This document shows positions 8,447-15,640 of a DNA stretch of 64,000 nt, in pieces (position 1 is the first letter of the stretch; every line of letters begins with the position of its first letter). Origin of the DNA: Psychrobacillus sp048572895. GTDB lineage: Bacteria > Bacillota > Bacilli > Bacillales_A > Planococcaceae. The translations under genes and the position numbers were made by a program. Below the pieces are notes generated by a model. It saw nothing but the letters and a program-made list of their open reading frames with translations, ran no database searches and was not told the origin of the DNA. Where the stretch lies: assembly GCF_048572895.1 (NCBI RefSeq), contig NZ_CP183878.1, positions 2,852,001 to 2,916,000 on the forward strand, in the 5' to 3' direction.

Positions 8447-9544
8447 ATGGTAGAATTTAAAAGCTTACGAAACTCTGATTTAATACCTGGAGAAATATAT
8501 GAAGCTGGATTAACAGGTGGCTTTTTTGCAGATGAAGTAATTAGTAATATTTTTAAATTTGATAACTTGAGAGGTATTGGTAATCAAGGTGGAATCCGTA
8601 GAGCAATGATTGAAAACAATCCTTCTTTTAATAATGAAGAAGCCTTTGTAATTATATTAGATACAAAAGGTGATTCAGACTGGCCAAATAAATTTAATAG
8701 TTCAACCAAAATTTTGAACTATTATGGTGATAACAAAGATTGTAAGAAACATTATTTAGATACTAAACAAAAAGGAAATGCAGCTTTTGAAAAATACTTT
8801 CATAGGGCTTATAGTAATACCAATGAACATATTGCTCCCTTCTTTTACTTTGAACGTATAAATGGAAAGGATGCACGATTTATAGGAATCGCAGTTCCCT
8901 TTGTTGATAGAACACCATTGAATACTGCATTAGAGTTAAGAAAATTCATAAAAAGTGGAGAGGGTGAGTACGAAAATTATGTAGCTAGTTTTACAATTCT
9001 TGAGGTTCCTGTTCCACGTAAATGGCTTTACGACTTGAAAGTTGGTAATTTCGAAAGCAAATATATACCAACTGTTTGGCATAATTATTTGCAAACTAGA
9101 AAACTACCTCCCAATAATGAAGTTAATGTTATTTTTCCTAACTCAGATATGACTAATCCTCCCAGAAACACAGGGTATCGTATGACAGCATATCGTAAAA
9201 CTCAAGCGAAATTTCGTAGTCAACTATTAGAACGTGAGTCTGGGTGCCAATTGTGCAATCTATCTTTACCTTCATTATTGGTAGCAAGTCATATTGTTCC
9301 TTGGGCTATTGCTGACGAATCTCAAAAAGCAGATCATAATAATGGGTTCCTTCTTTGCGTCTTCCATGATGCTTTATTTGATAAAGGTTATATTAGCTTT
9401 AATGAAAATGGTCAAATTCTCATATCAGATGAACTACCGTCCTCTGAGTTTGAACGGTTACATATTAGTGAACAAATGACTATAAATATACTTCCTGAAC
9501 AAGAAGAATACTTACGTTTTCATCGAGCTACAATTCTAGCTTGA
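8447..9544 (+). CDS. HNH endonuclease, possibly modification-dependent (McrA/AspBHI-like)
   Basis: The start is ATG 8447 with GAGGTG six bases upstream; an earlier in-frame GTG lacks a ribosome site. The 365-residue protein has two parts. The first 200 residues contain a domain starting IYEAGLTGGFFADEVI, with GIGNQGGIRRAM and VIILDTKGDSDWP, which recalls the N-terminal domain of AspBHI-type modification-dependent enzymes (from memory). The C-terminal part is a clear HNH nuclease: C267/C270, then SHIVPWA with H282, then DHNNGFLLC and H307. The predicted role is cleaving foreign, probably modified, DNA. It lies between a divergent helicase operon and a GATC methyltransferase, which fits a defence island. 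Certainty is high for HNH and moderate for the modified-base specificity. Confidence 0.75.
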   Translation: MVEFKSLRNSDLIPGEIYEAGLTGGFFADEVISNIFKFDNLRGIGNQGGIRRAMIENNPSFNNEEAFVIILDTKGDSDWPNKFNSSTKILNYYGDNKDCKKHYLDTKQKGNAAFEKYFHRAYSNTNEHIAPFFYFERINGKDARFIGIAVPFVDRTPLNTALELRKFIKSGEGEYENYVASFTILEVPVPRKWLYDLKVGNFESKYIPTVWHNYLQTRKLPPNNEVNVIFPNSDMTNPPRNTGYRMTAYRKTQAKFRSQLLERESGCQLCNLSLPSLLVASHIVPWAIADESQKADHNNGFLLCVFHDALFDKGYISFNENGQILISDELPSSEFERLHISEQMTINILPEQEEYLRFHRATILA

Positions 9545-9568
9545 TTTTCCTTTTCAGTAATGCAAAAA

Positions 9569-9610
9569 AACTCGTTTTAGTTGAATCATTATTCTAAACG
9601 AGTTCTTTTG
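9569..9610 (+). terminator. terminator of the HNH gene
   Basis: AACTCGTTTTAG at 9569-9580 pairs with CTAAACGAGTT at 9594-9604 with one bulged base, followed by CTTTTG. It lies 25 bases after the HNH stop codon. Confidence 0.65.
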
Positions 9611-9678
9611 TAGATTAATTTTTATTTTTCTTAAACCATAAAATAATATGCAAAAACAAACTCGAGCTATACGTTTCA

Positions 9679-9720
9679 GACTGTAGACAAATTTAATAAT
9701 TTGTCTACAGTCTTTTTTCT
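9679..9720 (+). terminator. strong orphan terminator hairpin
   Basis: A perfect 15-bp stem (9679-9693 with 9698-9712, loop TAAT) is followed by TTTTTTCTTTTT. It is separate from the terminator at 9569, so it may end an unannotated short transcript or act as a second barrier before the methyltransferase gene. Confidence 0.75.
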
Positions 9721-9789
9721 TTTTCTCTTTCGGTAAGACTATTGGATTTCTTCCACGTCTTGAACACCAACCAAAGATGTGCCTATACT

Positions 9790-9890
9790 ATTTTTACTTT
9801 TAATAAATCGGTATAATACTGGTATTCTTCCGCACGTCCGCTTGGCTTAAGTTCTGGAGATTATTTATTAATATAATCTCCTTTTTATGG
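9790..9890 (+). ncRNA. possible small RNA upstream of the methyltransferase
   Basis: A TATAAT at 9812-9817 is followed by about 65 bases without an open frame, ending in a hairpin GGAGATTA...TAATCTCC (9856-9882) with CTTTTT after it. No good -35 box is visible, so this is weak. The position just before the methyltransferase promoter would suit a regulator of that gene. Confidence 0.25.
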
Positions 9891-10047
9891 ACTGTATATT
9901 TTATATTAACTCGTTGTTTACTGACTAAGGATGTATTTAGTCATAATAAAACTATACGTCAATTTATAATAAACTAAAAACTTTCCACATATTAACATAT
10001 GTCTGCACGTTTTATGACTATGCATCACTATTATTCAAACTAAAAAG

Positions 10048-10076
10048 TTGATCTTTTTCCCCCGATGATTTATAAT
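10048..10076 (+). promoter_or_regulatory. sigma-A-type promoter of the methyltransferase gene
   Basis: The -35 TTGATC (10048-10053) is separated by 17 bases from -10 TATAAT (10071-10076). The ATG is at 10105 with AGAAAGGATG before it. Confidence 0.75.
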
Positions 10077-10104
10077 ACAAATATGTAGAAAGGATGTTCG
10101 TTTT

Positions 10105-11355
10105 ATGAGTAAAAAGCTAAATGTAGTTGAGCTGTTTGCTGGTGTTGGAGGATTTCGTTTGGGATTAGAAGAAGCAGATGCGGATTTCTTTAAAACAGTA
10201 TGGGCCAATCAATGGGAACCTTCTAAAAAAGTCCAGCATGCTTTCGATTGTTATGCTAGTCATTTTGAAGAAGGTATTAAAAGTAATGAAGATATTACGA
10301 CAGTACATGATTCTGTTTTTCAGGAACTTAAAATAGATTTGTTGGTTGGCGGGTTTCCTTGCCAAGACTATTCAGTGGCACGTTCTTTATCTGGAGAAAA
10401 AGGGCTTGAAGGAAAAAAAGGGGTCTTATTTTGGGAGATAAAACGTGTGCTAGAAAATTCACATCCTAAGTATGTATTATTAGAAAATGTGGATCGCTTA
10501 TTAAAATCACCATCTAAACAGCGTGGACGTGATTTTGCAGTTATGTTAGCTACGTTCCGTGATTTAAATTATATTGTAGAGTGGCGTGTAGTAAATGCTG
10601 CTGAGTATGGTGCTGCACAAAAGCGACGTCGTGTTTTCATTTTCGCTTATAAAAGCACATTGGATTATGCGGAAAAGCAGTCAGATATTGCGATGAGTGA
10701 TGTTGTGTTTAAAGAAGGTTTCTTTGCAAAAACTTTCCCTGTGACGGATGAGCCTTATCAAAAACGTATTTCTATGGTTGAATTACCAGTTGATATTATA
10801 GAAATCTCAGATGAATTTTCTTTTAACTTTTATACAGCAGGTTTAATGGTAAATGGTAAGGTATTTACAGCTCAGACACAAGTATTAAATGAGCAGTATG
10901 TACCACTTAAAGAAGTTTTGGTAGATGAAGGAACTGTTGAAGAAAGTTATTATTTGACGGAAGAAGCTAGCGAAAAATTTGCTTATTTACGGGGACCTAA
11001 AAAAATTGAACGTACTTCTTCTGAAGGGCATCAGTATATCTTTTCAGAAGGTGGCATGTCTCCAACAGATAATATAAATGGTCCAGGACGTACGATGTTA
11101 ACAAGCGAAGGATCCGTCAACCGTAGTACGCATATTGTTGAGATTGAAGGTCGAAAGCGTTATTTAACTCCTGTTGAGTGCGAACGATTAAATGGTTTCC
11201 CAGATAACTGGACAGCTGGTATGCCGAATCGTATGCGATACTTCTGTATGGGAAATGCCCTTGTAGTTAGTTTAATAAGGGCTATGGGAGAGCAAATCAA
11301 GAAAATAGATATAACTGAACAAAAGGAACATACACAGTTAAAATTTCCTCTATGA
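10105..11355 (+). CDS. DNA (cytosine-5) methyltransferase, M.Sau3AI-like (GATC)
   Basis: The 416-residue C5 methyltransferase transfers a methyl group from S-adenosylmethionine to cytosine. Motif I is ELFAGVGGFRLGLE (residues 9-22), motif IV is GGFPCQDYS with catalytic C86, and the ENV motif is LLENVDRLLKSP. The late motifs are MLTSEGS and MRYFCMGNALVV. Long stretches (WANQWEPS, HAFDCY, QDYSVARSL, KGVLFW, LKSPS, QRGRDFAVML, LRGPKKIERT) match what I remember of M.Sau3AI, so the target is probably GATC with 5mC. It has its own strong promoter. It would protect the host against the Sau3AI/MutH-type endonuclease whose gene begins at 240, about 10 kb away. Confidence 0.92.
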   Translation: MSKKLNVVELFAGVGGFRLGLEEADADFFKTVWANQWEPSKKVQHAFDCYASHFEEGIKSNEDITTVHDSVFQELKIDLLVGGFPCQDYSVARSLSGEKGLEGKKGVLFWEIKRVLENSHPKYVLLENVDRLLKSPSKQRGRDFAVMLATFRDLNYIVEWRVVNAAEYGAAQKRRRVFIFAYKSTLDYAEKQSDIAMSDVVFKEGFFAKTFPVTDEPYQKRISMVELPVDIIEISDEFSFNFYTAGLMVNGKVFTAQTQVLNEQYVPLKEVLVDEGTVEESYYLTEEASEKFAYLRGPKKIERTSSEGHQYIFSEGGMSPTDNINGPGRTMLTSEGSVNRSTHIVEIEGRKRYLTPVECERLNGFPDNWTAGMPNRMRYFCMGNALVVSLIRAMGEQIKKIDITEQKEHTQLKFPL

Positions 11356-11382
11356 AATCTATTTGAAGGGGCATTATAATAA

Positions 11383-11766
11383 ATGAAAATGAAGGTTTAT
11401 GCTCTAAATTTTAATACAGATACATTTAAAATAGAGGCAGATATGGTCGAATTTAATTATACTTCTCTAGACGACCAGTACAACCAACTGGTTAATGTAT
11501 TAGATGCTACTGGATTGGATGTTATTGACTATAACAATGATATTGCTATCCTGGTTGATGATGTAGGTTTTGAGAAGACCAATAATCCTGTTTATAATTT
11601 GATTACTGAAGACGGTCTTACATTTAAATTAGCCGGAAAACTCTTGTTTGTTCGTAATATTTATAATGAAGAGAGTACAGACTTTGGGAGTATCACGTAT
11701 GAAGATGTATTTCATTTGAGAAGGTTATTAGATATTCAAATAATCGGTGTAGTCAACCAAAAGTAA
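11383..11766 (+). CDS. hypothetical protein (127 aa), DUF3846-like
   Basis: This gene starts 27 bases after the methyltransferase with AAGGGGC upstream, so it is probably co-transcribed. The small acidic protein has no signal peptide or membrane segment. The layout, ending GLTFKLAGKLLFVRN then SITYEDVFHL, recalls small phage and plasmid proteins of the DUF3846 type; this is a tentative resemblance. The function is unknown. The position next to a restriction methylase on a mobile element could mean an accessory or anti-restriction role, but nothing in the sequence shows it. Confidence 0.6.
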   Translation: MKMKVYALNFNTDTFKIEADMVEFNYTSLDDQYNQLVNVLDATGLDVIDYNNDIAILVDDVGFEKTNNPVYNLITEDGLTFKLAGKLLFVRNIYNEESTDFGSITYEDVFHLRRLLDIQIIGVVNQK

Positions 11767-11914
11767 GAGATTACTTATTAATTGAATAAAGTAAGATGGT
11801 GATTGCAAAGATAGTCAAAACGTGAGGTTTCTTGAATATATGAGACAAGCTGAGTAATAGTGGAAATCATAATCGCAATAAAGCAAAAAATAAATATATA
11901 TTATTACGTTGAAT

Positions 11915-11950
11915 AAGCCCTAACATCCATTAAAGGTGTTAGGGCTTTTA
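11915..11950 (+). terminator. terminator before the RadC-like gene
   Basis: AAGCCCTAACA (11915-11925) pairs with TGTTAGGGCTT (11937-11947), followed by TTAC. It closes the methyltransferase-DUF3846-like unit. Confidence 0.7.
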
Positions 11951-11983
11951 CTATTTATTAAAACTAGTTAAGGAGGAAGTCAT

Positions 11984-12508
11984 ATGAAAGCATATGAATT
12001 AAAACAAACGCAGCAATTAGAACTACTAGAAGTTAGTATCTGCATGGAAAAACCAGAAAAAATAGTAGCAGCAAAACGTGTAAATATTGTACAGGTAAAA
12101 CTAGTAAGGGAGAAAACTTTGCTATACAAAGACCGTAAAATCCGTTCGCCACGTGACGCATATGAACTCATTCGTGATTTCCTAGGGGATGTTGACCGAG
12201 AGCATTTTATCGTTCTTTGTCTTGATACAAAGAATCAACCAACTTGTATACAAGTAGTTCATATAGGGAGTCTTAACGCTAGTATAGTTCACCCAAGAGA
12301 GGTGTTGAAACCTGCTCTCCTTAGTAATGCCGCTTCAGTAATAGTAGCGCACAATCATCCTAGCAATGTGTCTGATCCTAGTCCTGAGGATATTGATGTC
12401 ACTAAACGATTAGTTCAAGCAGGAGAAATAATTGGAATAGAATTATTAGACCATCTCATCGTCTGCACTGATACATTCCGCTCTCTTAAAGAATCGGGCT
12501 ATTTCTAA
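11984..12508 (+). CDS. RadC-family JAMM/MPN domain protein
   Basis: The 174-residue protein carries the RadC (DUF2466) metalloprotease-like fold. Its C-terminal half holds a complete JAMM zinc motif: H123, H125, S133 and D136 within AHNHPSNVSDPSPED, followed by GIELLDHLIV. The N-terminal 50 residues are unlike chromosomal RadC, which carries a helix-hairpin-helix domain that is missing here. Short RadC-like genes of this type are common cargo of phages and integrative elements; the biochemical role is unsettled. The start has AAGGAGG upstream. It sits between the methyltransferase unit and two micro-ORFs. Confidence 0.85.
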   Translation: MKAYELKQTQQLELLEVSICMEKPEKIVAAKRVNIVQVKLVREKTLLYKDRKIRSPRDAYELIRDFLGDVDREHFIVLCLDTKNQPTCIQVVHIGSLNASIVHPREVLKPALLSNAASVIVAHNHPSNVSDPSPEDIDVTKRLVQAGEIIGIELLDHLIVCTDTFRSLKESGYF

Positions 12509-12551
12509 AAATAATACACAAATTTACCCCTTCTGAAAGGTGGTGATAATT

Positions 12552-12629
12552 TTGTTAGAGAAAATAATTGTACCTGTAATAATAGCAGTAGCTTCAGAAG
12601 TAATTAAGGAACTATCAAAAAATGATTAG
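12552..12629 (+). CDS. hydrophobic micro-protein (25 aa), Fst-toxin-like?
   Basis: The frame starts at TTG 12552 with AAAGGTGG eight bases upstream. It encodes MLEKIIVPVIIAVASEVIKE followed by LSKND, a single hydrophobic helix with a charged tail. The I-x-P-x-I-x-x-x core recalls Fst/Ldr type I toxins, but the match is by eye only. No antisense RNA could be identified. It could be a chance frame. Confidence 0.35.
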   Translation: MLEKIIVPVIIAVASEVIKELSKND

Positions 12630-12660
12630 TTGCTACTACGATCTAAAAGGACGTGAACGA

Positions 12661-12747
12661 ATGAATCAACAAAATTGCAGTTGCTGCAGTATCTGCACAA
12701 AATGCACTATTAAACTGTTTATAGATTTGATCAAACGAAAAGAATAA
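12661..12747 (+). CDS. cysteine-rich micro-protein (28 aa)
   Basis: The ATG has AAGGA nine bases upstream. The peptide contains NCSCCSICTKC, six cysteine-rich positions suited to metal binding, then a basic tail KRKE. It starts 31 bases after the hydrophobic micro-protein and could be co-expressed with it. No family is recognised. Confidence 0.35.
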   Translation: MNQQNCSCCSICTKCTIKLFIDLIKRKE

Positions 12748-12777
12748 AGGAATAACCTGAGACTTGGAAAAGTAAAA

Positions 12778-12810
12778 CGCAAGAAGGCATTCAGTAAATG
12801 CCTTCTTGCG
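12778..12810 (+). terminator. 14-bp stem-loop after the micro-ORFs
   Basis: CGCAAGAAGGCATT (12778-12791) pairs perfectly with AATGCCTTCTTGCG (12797-12810). The U-tract is poor (CTTCCAATTT), so it may be a weak terminator or an RNA-stabilising hairpin. Confidence 0.5.
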
Positions 12811-12957
12811 CTTCCAATTTCAATAAATCTTTTAATCAAAATAAGTCTTAAACTGTAAATATCACTTTTTTTATAAGGACTTCATAATCGAAATTAAACG
12901 TTCATGGTCAAATAAGGTAAACAATAATTCAATACAACGAAAGGCTGTGATTGAATT

Positions 12958-13137
12958 ATGTTTCATGATTATGATGATATATTAACAGTTGAAGAATTAA
13001 TGGAAGTACTTAAAATCGGTAAAAACACTGCCTATAGTTTACTTAATACTGGGCAAATTAAATCAATCAGATTTGGAAGAACACACAGAATACCGAAAAG
13101 TAGTGTACTAGACTACATTATTCAAAAGTCTAGGTAA
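12958..13137 (+). CDS. small HTH protein, excisionase/AlpA-type (59 aa)
   Basis: The peptide MFHDYDDILTVEELMEVLKI then GKNTAYSLLNTGQIKSIRFG and RTHRIPKSSVLDYI is a textbook winged-helix (MerR-like, HTH_17) excisionase fold. Such proteins bend DNA at att sites or act as small transcription activators on integrative elements. It lies 4.7 kb from the integrase, and a second HTH protein of the same class sits directly before the integrase. This one may therefore be a regulator, or the remnant of another integrated element. The start is the ATG at 12958; no strong ribosome site is visible. Confidence 0.75.
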   Translation: MFHDYDDILTVEELMEVLKIGKNTAYSLLNTGQIKSIRFGRTHRIPKSSVLDYIIQKSR

Positions 13138-13232
13138 ATTAATACCTCTTGCAAAAATACATATTTCCGTAAAATTCAGTACTACTCAATAAGCTATGGC
13201 ATGATGAAAAAAGGATAACAAGGCGATTAGAA

Positions 13233-14609
13233 TTAGTCTTGTTTTTTGTATTTATGTGGGTAGTTAAATTTCATAAATACTTCATAAAAGTCACCATAGC
13301 TTTCACTTTCCGTAAACTGATTTATAGATTTTTTCAAAGGATTCCTGGCTCTATAAAAACTTTTATATGCATAACCATATGCTTCGAATATCGTTTTTTC
13401 TTTAACAGCTTTATTGTCGAGAAATACTTTCTCTAACACGTTTTCGTAATTTACTCCGTCGTATATTTTTATTTCATCAGCAATAACCTTTTCTAATATA
13501 TCGCTAAATGGCTCCATTTGGGAAAATGCATCGTATATAGTAAAGTCTATATTAATATTTTCGGGTATGTCCTGCCAATCGACTTGTGATTCGTTTCTCA
13601 TAAATTCAATTAGTGTTCTTTTCATTTCTTTAAATAGCACATTAAATATTAACCAAGTCATTTTATCTAAAAACATCATTTTATTATAATATTCATTATT
13701 TATTAAAAACGCTTTTACACCCAAATTATTTATTTTCGTAGCTTTACTAATTTCTTCAAATTTATACTTTTTAGAATCTTTATGATACAAATCATCTTCG
13801 TTCCTCTCATATTCTTCTCTCAAAAAATATGAATCATTTACAAACATTGATAAAGCTTTATGAATATCAAGAAGATTAGTTGCTTCATTGAATAGATATA
13901 AATTTAATGATTTATTAAGTTTATCATTCTTACATTTGTTTAATGATAATATAAAATCTTTAAAATCTACTTGAGCGCTTATAAATTTTTCAACTTCGAT
14001 AGGATTTTCACTTTTAGTAAAATGTAGTGGGAGTTTACTCTTCTTTACAATTACCATTTCATTGTAATTTTTCACATTAATATCTTTATTGTCTTCAAGG
14101 GTATAACCAAGAGCATAAATATACCAAGGCAATAATAACTTTGGAATATTAAAATATATTATTTCGGCATTAATTTCGGCTGCATATATAATATCATCTT
14201 TATTATTTTGATGATCAAGCGTCAATAAGTACTCTTTTAACTGAGTCATAAAAGTATCAGCATCTTGGAAAAAGACTTTTTTAAATAATTCTGAATGTTT
14301 CTCCCTATTTTTCGCATTTCTGAAAAATTTTTGGATATTCAAAATAGAATCATTTAATACCGACACAATAGCATCTGAAATAAACGTTTGAAACAAATTA
14401 TCATAATCTCTCGGTTTGCATATCTGAGGTAACCTCAAATCATCATACATATTTTTGCTATTTGTAACTAAATAAAAAAATGTCTCTATCTTATGGTTCA
14501 GGATATCTACATTATATTTCCCGTCTTTCCTTTTCCATTTAAAATATGGTCTTAATCTATTTCCAATAACTTCTTTTCTAACCGACCTCATATTGTTATA
14601 GTAACTCAT
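13233..14609 (-). CDS. unknown protein (458 aa) in the accessory region
   Basis: The start is ATG 14609 with GGGGGAG seven bases upstream; an in-frame GTG further up would overlap that site. I do not recognise a family. The protein is mixed charged and aromatic (many N, K, F, Y), without signal peptide, transmembrane segment or Walker motif, and looks alpha-helical and cytosolic. It is very AT-rich, and it is the only minus-strand gene between the methyltransferase and the integrase. A single gene in opposite orientation inside a phage-satellite-like element is a typical position for defence or lysogenic-conversion cargo. That is inference from position only. Confidence 0.75.
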   Translation of the reverse strand: MSYYNNMRSVRKEVIGNRLRPYFKWKRKDGKYNVDILNHKIETFFYLVTNSKNMYDDLRLPQICKPRDYDNLFQTFISDAIVSVLNDSILNIQKFFRNAKNREKHSELFKKVFFQDADTFMTQLKEYLLTLDHQNNKDDIIYAAEINAEIIYFNIPKLLLPWYIYALGYTLEDNKDINVKNYNEMVIVKKSKLPLHFTKSENPIEVEKFISAQVDFKDFILSLNKCKNDKLNKSLNLYLFNEATNLLDIHKALSMFVNDSYFLREEYERNEDDLYHKDSKKYKFEEISKATKINNLGVKAFLINNEYYNKMMFLDKMTWLIFNVLFKEMKRTLIEFMRNESQVDWQDIPENINIDFTIYDAFSQMEPFSDILEKVIADEIKIYDGVNYENVLEKVFLDNKAVKEKTIFEAYGYAYKSFYRARNPLKKSINQFTESESYGDFYEVFMKFNYPHKYKKQD

Positions 14610-15046
14610 CAAAAACTCCCCCACTCAAATAAAAAAGTATGTTCTATGTTCCAGTATTCACTTGAAAATATAATAACTACTTTTTCTTTGTACATCAAAG
14701 AGTATTTTACTTCAACTGAATATACTAAAACAATCTTTCCTTTCTTGGAACATTGGAACATTATAAATAATTACCTACCAAGCTGATATTACAAAAAAGA
14801 ATTACTCCACGCTATGGAACATTGGAACCAGAATAATATTACAATCAAAAAAATTTGACTTTTAAATCTCGGATAAAATTCGAATCACACAAATATAACC
14901 TTTTATTATAAAAAATCATTTCAAAAAAATATATTTAAAAAAGTAGAGAAATGGATGACTTTTAAAATTATATTTACTTTTGGATTTTAAATATATTAGG
15001 ATGTATCATCTTGAAAGATGAATAAAAACAAGAGAGGGTTTTAACA
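14610..15046. repeat. intergenic region with TGGAACATTGGAAC repeats
   Basis: This 437-base AT-rich region lies between the unknown minus gene and the replication operon. TGGAACATTGGAAC occurs at 14746-14759 and 14815-14828. A related inverted copy, GTTCTATGTTCCA, is at 14641-14653. They could be iterons of a replication origin for the adjacent D5-type helicase, or operator sites of a regulator. Confidence 0.5.
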
Positions 15047-15640
15047 ATGAAGAGAAAACAAATCCAAAAACGATTTAATGAGTTAGTTGAGCACAGCGAA
15101 AAAGATATGAATGATACTACTATTCTACAAATGGAAGATAACCAAATAAAGTTAATGGGTATCATAGGTGCACCTGAACAATTAAATACTGGAATCATTC
15201 TGATACAAAAAGAGAATGGTCTATTTATTAAAGGGAAATTCGATCAGTTAAACTTCAACTATTCATCAATTTCCGGGCTGAATAATACGGATACGCTTTA
15301 TATTGGCGTTGATAATAGAGACTTATTTAATCACCTAATTTATCTAAAGCAAGGGGAGTACTTGGAATATTTTAATTCAAAGACTCAATTAGACATATCA
15401 GAAAAACTATATCTGTACTGGGAAACTGACAAAATTGCATGCCTAACTATTTGTGGATTCGATCCTTTTAATTATGAAGTAGTTCGGGAAGTTAGTTATG
15501 CATTAGAAAAAAAACAAATCCAACTTTTACAAGTTATCATGCGTCACGCTATCATTTCCAATAACGAATTAACTATATATACTTCGGGTGAGGAAGAATC
15601 TTACCTAGAAAGAGAGTTAGACGACTATGACTACGAATAA
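15047..15640 (+). CDS. unknown protein (197 aa), partner of the replication helicase
   Basis: The ATG at 15047 has GAGAGGG upstream. The protein is not recognised. It is soluble, with a strongly acidic C-terminus (ERELDDYDYE) and no visible catalytic motif. Its last codons overlap the start of the D5-type helicase by 14 bases, so the two are translationally coupled. By position it may be a replication accessory or regulatory protein, as often encoded before the primase/helicase of phage satellites. The role is inferred from context only. Confidence 0.75.
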   Translation: MKRKQIQKRFNELVEHSEKDMNDTTILQMEDNQIKLMGIIGAPEQLNTGIILIQKENGLFIKGKFDQLNFNYSSISGLNNTDTLYIGVDNRDLFNHLIYLKQGEYLEYFNSKTQLDISEKLYLYWETDKIACLTICGFDPFNYEVVREVSYALEKKQIQLLQVIMRHAIISNNELTIYTSGEEESYLERELDDYDYE

